A stretch of DNA of 11,917 nucleotides from an uncultured Collinsella sp. (GCA_900752425.1 CAADVE010000133.1:1-11917), one strand, 5' to 3'. Shown: positions 1 through 6,619, counted from the first letter of the stretch. Notes: generated by a model from the letters alone, not told the origin. Program-made: numbers and translations.

Positions 1-1
1 A

Positions 2-592
2 GGCTTTACCTGCATCCAGGTGCGCTCCAAGGTGGCAAGCGCCCGTGAAATCATCGCGCTGACGGGCGACGCCGCGCAGGCAATCGCACAGGCCGGCAAA
101 ACCGGTCAGGTTGCCCTGCTGATCGACGACCGCCTGGACTGCGTACTCGCCGCGCGCGAGCAGGGTATTGCTGTCGACGGCGTGCACGTGGGCCAGAGCG
201 ATATTCCCGTCGAGGTCTGCCGCAAGCTTCTGGGCCCCGATGCCATCGTGGGCCTTTCGGCCCGCTGCGAGGAGATGCTCGAGTACGTCAAGACCGCCGA
301 CATGAGCCTAGTCGACTACCTGGGCATCGGCCCGCTCCACGAGACCGAGACCAAGCGCGACTGCGGACGCGCGGCCGACGGCTCTATCATCACCAAGAGC
401 TTTGAGGACCTGGCCGCACTCCACGCGGCAAGCCCCGTGCCCATCGTGGTGGGCGGCGGCGTCAAGACGGCCGACCTGCCGCAGCTTAAGGCCACCGGCG
501 TCAACGGCTTCTTTGTGGTGAGCGCCGTCTGCAGCGCCGATGACCCCTACGCCGCGGCCAAGGAGCTTGTCGACACCTGGCAGCAGGCATAG
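2..592 (+). CDS. thiE: Thiamine phosphate synthase (ThiE), 5'-truncated by the window edge
   Basis: ThiE joins the hydroxymethylpyrimidine diphosphate and thiazole phosphate moieties to make thiamine monophosphate in the cytosol. The frame is open from base 2 (GFTCIQVRSK...), matching the family's early G-x-T-x-x-Q-x-R strand, so the true start lies upstream; the in-frame GTG at 20 is internal. Family landmarks seen are LLIDDR, the VDGVHVGQSDIP segment, GLSA, DYLGIGP followed by a T-E-T-K element (equivalent to the usual GPVFPTPTK), and the C-terminal phosphate-binding glycines in PIVVGGGV and GVNGFFVVSAV. These are characters of a TIM-barrel ThiE. The usual acidic/proline stretch after TETK is replaced by RDCGRAADGS, a modest deviation. 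The gene ends with TAG at 590-592 and converges on the phospholipase gene. About 25 N-terminal residues are probably missing. TenI, a ThiE-like paralogue, is the main alternative. Confidence 0.88.
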   Translation, partial: GFTCIQVRSKVASAREIIALTGDAAQAIAQAGKTGQVALLIDDRLDCVLAAREQGIAVDGVHVGQSDIPVEVCRKLLGPDAIVGLSARCEEMLEYVKTADMSLVDYLGIGPLHETETKRDCGRAADGSIITKSFEDLAALHAASPVPIVVGGGVKTADLPQLKATGVNGFFVVSAVCSADDPYAAAKELVDTWQQA

Positions 593-636
593 CTATAAGC
601 CGAGCAGCCGATTCGCAGCCTCACATCTTCAGCAAT

Positions 637-682
637 GGAAAGCGCATCCCAGTTTGGACCTCCATTCCGGGATGCGCTTTCC
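637..682. repeat. 14-bp perfect inverted repeat between convergent genes
   Basis: Arms ggaaagcgcatccc (637-650) and gggatgcgctttcc (669-682) are perfectly complementary around an 18-base spacer, which itself holds a small palindrome (tggacctcca, 655-664). It lies 45 bp after the thiE stop and 23 bp beyond the phospholipase stop. It could therefore act as a shared bidirectional terminator hairpin, but neither strand has a T-run after the stem. A dispersed extragenic palindrome is the alternative. Confidence 0.7.
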
Positions 683-704
683 GCCGAGATGGCGGCAGCG
701 GCCT

Positions 705-1574
705 CTACCCTGCCAGATATGTCTCCAGTGCCGGCAAGGTCGCCTCAGCATCGCGACGACCAATCTGATAGATGCGCTCGAGCTCATCGGGCTCGCGGCA
801 CAGCGACGGCACTTTCACCGATTCGCTCGGACGCACCACAAAGATATCGCCGGCGGCCTCACGACGTGCCAAATCATCGAGCGTGGCATTGTAGACCTCA
901 TGCCGATGCTCAAGCGCTGCGACAAACTCCGGATAGTGACGGAACACGCGACGCAGCATAGGCATCACGCTGTTGGGCCGCTTCACAAAGCCCGCCGGCT
1001 GCGTGAGCACCACGATATTGCGGTCATACCCCTGAGCAAACAGCCATGCACTGGGAATAGAATCAGCCACGCCGCCATCCAGGTACTTGCGGCCCTCAAT
1101 GGCGACAGGACGCGTCGCCACGGGAATTGCCGACGACGCCCGGATCCACTCGATATCGCGCTCGTCGCCATACGGCAGGTCGTGGTAGACGGCCTTGCCC
1201 GTCTCGATATCGGTACACACGCACGTAAATCGCATGGGGCAGGCGCGATACGCCTCCAAGTCGATGGGATCGCGCTCGATAGGCACCTCGTGATAAGCAA
1301 AGTCGGCATTGAACATATCGCCGGTTCGCAGCCAGCTGGTCACGCTCGCATAGCGCTTGTCGGCGCAATAGGCCTTGTTATAGCGAATGGCGCGGCCGAT
1401 CTGGCGCGATTTAAAGTTGTAGCCAAATGCCGCGCCCGCCGAGACGCCCACCATATGGTCGCAGGTCAAACCGTGCTCCATCCAAACGTCGAGCACGCCC
1501 GCCGTATACATACCGCGGTAGCCGCCTCCCTCGAGCGCCAGCCCCACCGTGCGCGTCATATTTGACTGTGCCAT
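705..1574 (-). CDS. Patatin-like phospholipase family protein
   Basis: A 289-residue predicted cytosolic serine hydrolase with the complete patatin signature. The oxyanion-hole loop is GGGYRG (16-21), the nucleophile elbow is GVSAG (43-47, Ser45) and the catalytic aspartate is in DGG (Asp166). Patatins use this Ser/Asp dyad to release fatty acids from phospholipids or other acyl esters; the actual substrate cannot be told here. No signal peptide or transmembrane segment is apparent. The reading frame is open further upstream to 1658, but I chose the ATG at 1572-1574 because GGAG lies about 8 bases ahead of it and the glycine-rich loop begins about 15 residues in, as expected for the short bacterial RssA/YlaK-like class. 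It is transcribed alone, convergent with thiE and divergent from the EAL remnant. Family confidence is high; physiological role is unknown. Confidence 0.9.
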   Translation of the reverse strand: MAQSNMTRTVGLALEGGGYRGMYTAGVLDVWMEHGLTCDHMVGVSAGAAFGYNFKSRQIGRAIRYNKAYCADKRYASVTSWLRTGDMFNADFAYHEVPIERDPIDLEAYRACPMRFTCVCTDIETGKAVYHDLPYGDERDIEWIRASSAIPVATRPVAIEGRKYLDGGVADSIPSAWLFAQGYDRNIVVLTQPAGFVKRPNSVMPMLRRVFRHYPEFVAALEHRHEVYNATLDDLARREAAGDIFVVRPSESVKVPSLCREPDELERIYQIGRRDAEATLPALETYLAG

Positions 1575-1610
1575 GCGACCATCTCCGTTCCTGCGTTTTA
1601 AACCGGGACA

Positions 1611-1616
1611 AGTATA
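1611..1616 (-). promoter_or_regulatory. Possible -10 box of the patatin-like gene
   Basis: On the minus strand this reads TATACT (5 of 6 matches to TATAAT), 36 bases upstream of the chosen ATG, in an AT-richer patch. No convincing -35 is present at 16-18 bp, so the call is weak. Confidence 0.3.
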
Positions 1617-1702
1617 CCCGTCAACATATATCGTCCCAGTCGCATTTTTATCGAACATCGCATCGTCGCGCTACCGCCTGTCGAATAATAGCCGCCCACA
1701 GC

Positions 1703-1999
1703 ATGTGCACCCATATCCCCGCACTCGAGGAAAGCGGCTTTATGGTGACGCTCGACAAGCACATTTGGCAGATTGTGCCCACCGACCGCGATCAAGGCCG
1801 CAGCGCGCAGATCGTGTCATCGATGCTCGAGATGGCGCAGTCGCTCCATCTGCCCATTGTAATCGAAGGCGTCGAGACAGATGAGCAGGCGAACATGCTA
1901 CGCCACATGGGTGCCCGCTACGCTCAGGGCTTCCTCTACTACCGCCCCATGCCGGCGAAGGATTTTGAGGCATTGCTCGATGGTGGCAATAACAACTGA
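1703..1999 (+). pseudogene. Internally deleted EAL-domain (c-di-GMP phosphodiesterase) remnant
   Basis: The in-frame translation first matches the N-terminal region of EAL domains, with HIPALEESGFMVTLDKHIW resembling the usual F-I-P-x-L-E-E-S-G...L-D. It then jumps directly to the C-terminal part: RGRSAQIV-like text, LPIVIEGVET (EGVET motif), and YAQGFLYYRPMP (QG-x-x-x-x-R-P motif) before TGA at 1997-1999. The roughly 110 residues between, including the metal-binding N, E and DDFG motifs, are absent, and so is the EAL signature upstream. No ribosome binding site precedes the ATG at 1703 or the one at 1742. I read it as a decayed gene from which an internal segment was deleted in frame. A short expressed protein cannot be excluded, but it could not be catalytic. 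The active-looking GGDEF gene begins 128 bp downstream, so both may derive from one c-di-GMP locus. Confidence 0.75.
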
Positions 2000-2057
2000 T
2001 ACGCTCGTGCGCAAAACGCCACCGTCGAAGGGGGTATTTGTCTCCATTAGCTAACTT

Positions 2058-2091
2058 ATATCCCCAATTCAAACCAAATTGGGGATATGAT
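2058..2091 (+). promoter_or_regulatory. Palindrome overlapping a putative -10 box ahead of the GGDEF gene
   Basis: A perfect 12-bp inverted repeat, atatccccaatt (2058-2069) and aattggggatat (2077-2088), is separated by 7 bases. Its right end runs into TATGAT (2086-2091), a 5-of-6 match to a -10 box, 36 bases before the ATG at 2127. No good -35 is seen. The layout fits an operator whose occupancy would block RNA polymerase; as RNA it could also form a hairpin at the end of the preceding remnant. Regulator unknown. Confidence 0.5.
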
Positions 2092-2126
2092 ACAAACCGT
2101 TGTTCCGTCCAAGGAGGTTATCCATC

Positions 2127-3656
2127 ATGAACGAGTCATATCGCCTGGGTGAGCAATCGATTATTGCCTATCTTCAGCGACTTGCGAATGGCATCTCGAC
2201 CGCCGAACTCGATGTTGCCGCGCTGCCTGCTGAGCTACGCGCCGTTGGTGAGCAACTGCAAAAGACGCATGCCATCCTGCAACAAGAGCGCCGGCTGCTT
2301 GAGAGCAACGCCTATATCGACCCGCTCACCAACTTGGGCAACCGCGGCGGACTCGACCGTCACGTCGAGCAACTCTGGCACAAAGGTGACCCCTTCACCT
2401 GCGCCTATATTGACATCGACCATCTCAAACATTGCAATGATAGGTTTGGCCACGCCGAAGGCAATCGCTATATTCTGAGCATCTGCCGCACGCTCTCCGA
2501 AACCATGGAGCACGATGAGATGCTGTTCCGCATCGGTGGAGACGAGTTTGTGCTCATCTCGCTCTCCGCAAACGAGACCGAACTCGAGCAGCGCTTGGAG
2601 CGGGTACGTGCCGGGCTGATCGAGGCGAGCTCAAGTGGCAAGGCGCCCATGATCGCCAGCTTTAGCTTTGGCTGCTCGCGCGTCGATCCACTTGCCGGCG
2701 ACACGCGTCGCCAGATGACGATGGATGCCGATCGCAAGATGTATCTCTATAAGCTTATGCATCGTGTGCAGCAACCGAAAGACAATGACGCGCCGCAACG
2801 CCCAATCGTCGATCAGCTTCCCTGCAACGACCGGGTGTTCCAAGCGATCTCCATGAGCTCCGAGACGCGCTATCCGTTCATCCTTAACCTCGATACGGGA
2901 GAATCGCAATGGTCGGTTAACGCCGTGCGCGATTTTGACCTGCCCTCCCAGCACCCTTTTAACTCACTCGACATGTGGCTCGCCCGCGTTCATCCCGAGG
3001 ACCGCGACAACGTACGCGCCGAGCTCGACATGGTGATAAACGGCACGTGGCACTTCCACTACATGCAGTATCGCGTAATGGATGCCACCGGAAAATACGT
3101 GCTTTGCGACTGCACAGGTTACCGCTTGGACGGCACCGATACCGAGCCCAGCATGTATGTGGGCACTATCATCAACCGAAGCTTGGCAGATACGACCGAC
3201 TCGGTAACGGGCCTGGGCGATGTCCACGCGCTGGTCAACGCTATTGGAGAGATGCGCCGCGTGGCGCGCGAGGCAGGCTTTATTGCCATTAAGGTCGACG
3301 ATATCGCCGAAGTCAATGCCCGCTTTGGATTCGATGCAGGCGACCGCGTGCTCGCCGAAAGTGCCGCCTGCCTCATGGATTGTTCGCGCGGCAAGGGTCG
3401 CCTGTTCCGCTCGACGGGACCAATGCTCGTGGCGCTTTTCGATGAGCTCGGCCCCGAGGCAATCGACGAGCTCGCAAACGAAATCGAACGATTCCTGGGT
3501 TCTCCCGTGCTCATCGGCTCGCTTGAATATCAGCCGCCCATTCGCGTGGCCACGCTCCATCTGAACAGCGTTGACCGACAGCCCGTTTCCATTTTGAACG
3601 AGCTCAAAGCGTTGCTCGGTAAAGCCGTGCAGGTTCCAGGTACCAAACTGGATTAG
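2127..3656 (+). CDS. GGDEF / PAS-like / degenerate GGDEF protein (putative diguanylate cyclase)
   Basis: A 509-residue protein without a signal peptide or membrane segments. Residues 1-60 look helical, perhaps a short coiled coil. The first GGDEF domain (about 61-215) has DPLTNLGNR (65-73), the metal/substrate region DIDHLKHCNDRFGH and an intact GGDEF at 137-141, so it can plausibly make c-di-GMP from two GTP. The usual inhibitory RxxD five residues ahead of GGDEF is absent (EHDE instead). The canonical GHxxGD is GHAEGN. The middle (about 230-365) resembles a PAS_3-type sensor fold (VHPEDR, YRVMDATGKYVL, then G-T-I-I-N). The last part (about 370-509) is a second GGDEF fold starting DSVTGLGD, in which the signature is TGPML (430-434), hence inactive. 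The ATG at 2127 was chosen because AAGGAGG sits 9 bases ahead; the frame extends to a TTG at 2100 without support. Cyclase activity is inferred, not shown. Confidence 0.87.
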   Translation: MNESYRLGEQSIIAYLQRLANGISTAELDVAALPAELRAVGEQLQKTHAILQQERRLLESNAYIDPLTNLGNRGGLDRHVEQLWHKGDPFTCAYIDIDHLKHCNDRFGHAEGNRYILSICRTLSETMEHDEMLFRIGGDEFVLISLSANETELEQRLERVRAGLIEASSSGKAPMIASFSFGCSRVDPLAGDTRRQMTMDADRKMYLYKLMHRVQQPKDNDAPQRPIVDQLPCNDRVFQAISMSSETRYPFILNLDTGESQWSVNAVRDFDLPSQHPFNSLDMWLARVHPEDRDNVRAELDMVINGTWHFHYMQYRVMDATGKYVLCDCTGYRLDGTDTEPSMYVGTIINRSLADTTDSVTGLGDVHALVNAIGEMRRVAREAGFIAIKVDDIAEVNARFGFDAGDRVLAESAACLMDCSRGKGRLFRSTGPMLVALFDELGPEAIDELANEIERFLGSPVLIGSLEYQPPIRVATLHLNSVDRQPVSILNELKALLGKAVQVPGTKLD

Positions 3657-3693
3657 CACCGCGCCCGCACCGCCTCCCCCATCGTGCGATAAT

Positions 3694-3721
3694 CCTCTGC
3701 AGAAGTCACCAACAGCAGAGG
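3694..3721 (+). promoter_or_regulatory. Short inverted repeat overlapping the flavoprotein ribosome binding site
   Basis: Arms cctctgc (3694-3700) and gcagagg (3715-3721) flank a 14-base loop. The right arm shares GAGG with the Shine-Dalgarno GAGGGAG (3718-3724) of the gene starting at 3731. If transcription starts upstream, pairing would hide part of the ribosome binding site. The 7-bp stem is short and may be chance. Confidence 0.3.
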
Positions 3722-3730
3722 GAGTTTGTG

Positions 3731-4354
3731 ATGAAGGTTCTTTTGGTCAATGGCAGTCCCAAGGCAAACGGCAACACCGCCCGCGCACTCGCCGAAGTCG
3801 CCGAGCAACTCAACGCCGAGGGTATCGATACCGAGGTGTTCCAGCTGGGCGCCAAGCCCATTCGCGACTGCATTGGCTGTGGCCAGTGCGGCAAGCTCGA
3901 TTGCCGCTGCACCTTTGACGACGACGTGGTGAACGAGCTGATCGCTGCCGCCGAGCAGGCAGATGGCTTTGTCTTTGGCTCCCCCGTCTACTATGCGCAT
4001 CCCAGCGGACGCATCCTCTCGGCTCTCGACCGCGCATTCTATGCTGGCAGCAAGGCCTTTGCGCACAAGCCGGGTGCCGCGGTCGCCGTCGCCCGCCGTG
4101 GCGGCACGTCGACCACCTTCGATGTACTCAACAAGTACTTCACTATCAACCAGATGCCCGTGGTGGCCTCCACGTACTGGAACAACGTCTTTGGTGCCAT
4201 GCCGGGCGAGGCCACCCAGGACGCCGAGGGCCTGGCCACCATGCGAAACATCGGCAAAAACATGGCCTGGCTCCTGCGCTGTATCGAGGCAGGACAGGCC
4301 GCCGGTATCAACGCACCCGAGGCAGATCGAGCAACGACCAACTTCATTCGATAG
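3731..4354 (+). CDS. Flavodoxin-fold NAD(P)H-dependent FMN reductase, iron-sulfur flavoprotein-like
   Basis: A 207-residue cytosolic protein of the NADPH-dependent FMN reductase / flavodoxin-like family. The FMN phosphate loop is NGSPKANGNT (7-16), and GSPVYYAHPSG, in the middle, is the typical second flavin-contacting loop. A cysteine-rich stretch begins at 47: C47, C50, C53, C58 and C60, spaced C-x2-C-x2-C-x4-C, as in archaeal and clostridial iron-sulfur flavoproteins that bind a 4Fe-4S cluster. Many relatives keep only part of this cluster, so a cluster here is likely but not certain. It would pass electrons from NAD(P)H or ferredoxin to small acceptors; the substrate is unknown. ATG at 3731 was preferred over the GTG one codon earlier because GAGGGAG sits about 6 bases ahead of it. 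The ArsC-like gene follows after 11 bases, so the two are probably one operon. Confidence 0.87.
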   Translation: MKVLLVNGSPKANGNTARALAEVAEQLNAEGIDTEVFQLGAKPIRDCIGCGQCGKLDCRCTFDDDVVNELIAAAEQADGFVFGSPVYYAHPSGRILSALDRAFYAGSKAFAHKPGAAVAVARRGGTSTTFDVLNKYFTINQMPVVASTYWNNVFGAMPGEATQDAEGLATMRNIGKNMAWLLRCIEAGQAAGINAPEADRATTNFIR

Positions 4355-4365
4355 AGCGGCGGAGC

Positions 4366-4707
4366 ATGAATATCCAGATTTTTGGAACCAAAAAGTCTTT
4401 CGATACCAAGAAGGCCCAGCGCTATTTTAAGGAGCGCCGCATTAAGGTGCAGTTTATTGACCTTAGGGAAAAGGAGATGAGCAAGGGCGAGCTCACGAGC
4501 GTGATGCAGGCGGTCGGCGGCATCGACAAGCTGCTCAACCCCAAGGCCAAGGACGAGGAGACGCTCGCGCTCATCCAGCACCTTACCCCTAGCCAGCGCT
4601 TCGACAAACTGCTCGAAAACCAGCAGGTTCTAGCCGAACCCATCGTGCGCAACGGCAAAAAGGCCACCGTCGGTTATTGCCCCGATGTATGGGGAGCCTG
4701 GGAGTAG
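4366..4707 (+). CDS. ArsC/Spx/YffB-family protein lacking the active-site cysteine
   Basis: A 113-residue thioredoxin-fold protein of the ArsC/Spx superfamily, at the usual family length. The N-terminus I-F-G-T-K-K-S-F-D-T-K-K-A aligns with YffB-like Y-G-I-K-N-C-D-T-x-K-K-A and with Spx C-x-x-C-R-K-A. The nucleophilic cysteine is serine (Ser11) and the second Spx cysteine position is also non-cysteine. The rest of the fold is recognisable: FIDLREKEMSKGEL, LLNPKAK, and the C-terminal cis-proline strand EPIVRNGKKATVGY. The only cysteine is near the C-terminus (VGYCPDVW). It therefore should not work as a glutaredoxin-coupled arsenate reductase; a binding, regulatory or cysteine-free reductant role is possible, but I cannot assign one. 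It starts 11 bases after the flavoprotein gene, behind a weak CGGAG, which argues for co-transcription. Confidence 0.83.
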   Translation: MNIQIFGTKKSFDTKKAQRYFKERRIKVQFIDLREKEMSKGELTSVMQAVGGIDKLLNPKAKDEETLALIQHLTPSQRFDKLLENQQVLAEPIVRNGKKATVGYCPDVWGAWE

Positions 4708-4793
4708 CCTGTGTTATTTGCCGGCGCGTGGGTATAAGAGCAGGCGTTTGGCATAAGATTCAACTGTAAGCCATGTCTAACAAAGGAGGGCAC

Positions 4794-5924
4794 ATGCCCA
4801 ACAAACCCGTGAAGATCATCATGCTTACCGGATACCTCGGTGCCGGCAAGACCACGCTGCTCAACCACATCCTCGCTAACGACGGCGGCATCCGCGCCGC
4901 CGTGATCGTCAACGATATCGGCGAGATCAACGTCGATGCCAGCCTCATCGCCGACGGCGGCCTTTCCGAGACCGACGACCTCATCCCGCTCACCAACGGC
5001 TGCATCTGCTGCACGCTTTCGGACGACCTGGCCAACCAGCTGCAGGGCATTGCCGATTCGGGCAAGTTCGACTACATCATCATCGAGGCATCGGGTATTT
5101 GCGAGCCTATCCCCATCGCCTACACCATCTCGAGCTTCTGCGACGAGGCCAAGGTGGGCGGCGAGCCCAAGCTCGCGCTCGACAACATCGTGGCCGTGGT
5201 CGACTGTGCCCGCATGTACGACGAGTTCAACGGCGGTCGCGACCTGCTGGCTGAGGATATCGACGAGGACGACATCGAGAGCCTGCTCATCCAGCAGATC
5301 GAGTTCTGCTCCACGCTAATCCTCAATAAGACCGATACCGTGAGCCCTGAGCAGATCGCCGAGCTCAAGGCCATCGTGCGCAGCCTGCAGAAGGACGCCG
5401 TGATCGTCGAGGCCCAAAACGGAGAGGTTCCTATGGAGGAGCTGCTCGACACCGACCGCTTTGACTTTATGCGCGCCTACAACTCCGCCGCCTGGATCGA
5501 GGCCATGGAGCATCCCGAGGAGCACGACGACCCCGAGGTGCTCGAGTACGACATCGAGACCTTTGTGTACTCGCGCCGCAAGCCGTTTGACCTGCAGAAG
5601 TTCACCGATTTTGTTGAGCAGGAGTGGCCCGACGAGGTCATCCGCGTCAAGGGTCCGCTGTGGCAGACCGGCGATCCGGACATGTGCTACATGTTTGAGC
5701 AGGCCGGCCACCAGATGCGCCTGATGGAGAACGGCCTGTTTGTCGACTCGGCGCCCGAGGGCGAGAAGCAGAAGATCATCGACGAGAACCCCGAAATCAT
5801 GCAGATTTGGGACGACGAGACGGGCGACCGTATGACGAGCTTGTGCATCATCGGCCGTCACATGGACAAGGATGCGCTCATCGCCTCCCTCGATGCCTGC
5901 CTGACCGACTGGCACCGCGCCTAG
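4794..5924 (+). CDS. CobW/COG0523-family GTP-binding protein (putative metal chaperone)
   Basis: A 376-residue G3E-family P-loop GTPase. Walker A is GYLGAGKTT (13-21), the family metal-binding motif CxCC is C70-I-C72-C73 (in TNGCICCTL), the switch/Walker B-like strand reads IIIEASGICEP, and the guanine-specificity motif is NKTD (178-181). A CobW C-terminal domain follows (from about residue 255, with EWPDEVIRVKGPLW). COG0523 proteins use GTP hydrolysis to hand metals such as zinc or cobalt to client enzymes in the cytosol. The particular metal cannot be deduced: there is no histidine-rich loop, but a strongly acidic patch (AEDIDEDDIE) lies near the middle. An ATG at 4773 is in frame, but ATG 4794 is preferred because AAGGAGGG (4783-4790) lies just in front of it and the 4773 ATG has none. 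Codon use is strongly biased to C/G-ending codons, which suggests a resident, well-expressed gene. It ends before a strong terminator. Confidence 0.92.
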   Translation: MPNKPVKIIMLTGYLGAGKTTLLNHILANDGGIRAAVIVNDIGEINVDASLIADGGLSETDDLIPLTNGCICCTLSDDLANQLQGIADSGKFDYIIIEASGICEPIPIAYTISSFCDEAKVGGEPKLALDNIVAVVDCARMYDEFNGGRDLLAEDIDEDDIESLLIQQIEFCSTLILNKTDTVSPEQIAELKAIVRSLQKDAVIVEAQNGEVPMEELLDTDRFDFMRAYNSAAWIEAMEHPEEHDDPEVLEYDIETFVYSRRKPFDLQKFTDFVEQEWPDEVIRVKGPLWQTGDPDMCYMFEQAGHQMRLMENGLFVDSAPEGEKQKIIDENPEIMQIWDDETGDRMTSLCIIGRHMDKDALIASLDACLTDWHRA

Positions 5925-5963
5925 GTTTATCCAAGCAGGCATTTGTCCGCCTACGTAACCGCC

Positions 5964-5998
5964 AAACCACCACGAAGGTGCCCTTCGTGGTGGTTTTT
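5964..5998 (+). terminator. Intrinsic (rho-independent) terminator after the CobW-family gene
   Basis: A 15-bp perfect stem (aaaccaccacgaagg, 5964-5978, with its complement at 5982-5996) closes a 3-base loop and runs into TTTTT (5994-5998). It lies 40 bp after the CobW stop codon and 22 bp before the trmL start, so it separates the two genes or modulates read-through into trmL. Confidence 0.93.
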
Positions 5999-6019
5999 CG
6001 TTCTGAGCCAAGGAGATTC

Positions 6020-6619
6020 ATGTTCAACATTGTGCTGTATGCGCCCGAGATTCCGGCCAATACGGGCAATATCGGCCGCACCTGCGTGGTTGCCGGCGCC
6101 CGCCTGCATCTGGTGGAGCCGCTGGGATTTTCGCTCGACGACAAGACGGTGCGTCGCGCCGGCCTGGGCTACTGGCAAAACTTGGACGTGACGACCTATG
6201 CTAGCTGGGAGGATTTCCTTGCGCGCAACGGTCTCTCCCCCGCCGATGGTCGCCTGCACCTGCTGACCAAAAAGGCACGCCGCACCTATGCGCAAAGCAC
6301 CTACTGTGACGGTGACTATTTGGTCTTTGGCAGCGAGAGCTCGGGCATTCCCGAGTCACTGCTTGCCGCGGCGTCCGAGCGCTGCGAGCGCATCCCGATG
6401 CTGCGCGATTGCGACTCACTCGATAACGCCGAGGCTTGGGAAGCTCACGAGGAATCGCTCGGGCATACCGAGGACAGCCACGAGGCCATCCTTCAACAGG
6501 ATATCTGCGGCAACTTCGTCAATCCGGACGATTACCGCATCAGCGCACTCAACCTCTCCAACAGCGCCGCCATCGTCCTCTACGAAGCCCTGCGCCAAAC
6601 AGGCTTTCCGGGAATGTGA
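6020..6619 (+). CDS. trmL: tRNA (cytidine/uridine(34)-2'-O)-methyltransferase TrmL (SPOUT family) with an insertion
   Basis: TrmL (YibK) 2'-O-methylates the wobble base of certain leucine tRNAs using S-adenosylmethionine. The protein has the three SPOUT landmarks in order: PEIPANTGNIGRTC (9-22), VFGSESSGIP (102-111) and ALNLSNSAAIVLYEALRQ (176-193). These build the trefoil knot that binds the cofactor. At 199 residues it is about 40 longer than E. coli TrmL (157). The extra length lies between ERIPM and the LNLSN segment (about residues 129-172), an acidic stretch rich in E, D and H. The start ATG at 6020 has AAGGAG 5 bases ahead. Only 21 bases separate it from the upstream terminator T-run, so its promoter is either upstream of that hairpin or absent (read-through). 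Its TGA stop lies inside the palindrome at 6612-6646. Confidence 0.93.
   Translation: MFNIVLYAPEIPANTGNIGRTCVVAGARLHLVEPLGFSLDDKTVRRAGLGYWQNLDVTTYASWEDFLARNGLSPADGRLHLLTKKARRTYAQSTYCDGDYLVFGSESSGIPESLLAAASERCERIPMLRDCDSLDNAEAWEAHEESLGHTEDSHEAILQQDICGNFVNPDDYRISALNLSNSAAIVLYEALRQTGFPGM

Noticed and set aside
540..1565. A 341-codon open frame on the + strand opposite the patatin-like gene
   Set aside because: Its translation is rich in R, H and I without family motifs and mirrors the codon structure of the minus-strand gene, whose catalytic motifs are complete.
705..3656. Patatin-like phospholipase near a nucleotide cyclase-type gene as a CBASS-like defence system
   Set aside because: The phospholipase is on the other strand and not co-transcribed with the cyclase. 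The cyclase is a GGDEF protein, not a CD-NTase, and the gene between is an EAL remnant, so a housekeeping RssA-like role is more likely.
2964..3659. A 231-codon minus-strand open frame opposite the GGDEF gene
   Set aside because: No ribosome binding site and no recognisable domain; the opposite strand carries PAS-like and GGDEF-like folds.
4719..4760. Promoter-like TATAAG and TAAGAT words upstream of the CobW-family gene
   Set aside because: No -35 box at a suitable distance from either; the gene could be read from the upstream operon, since no terminator is seen after 4707.
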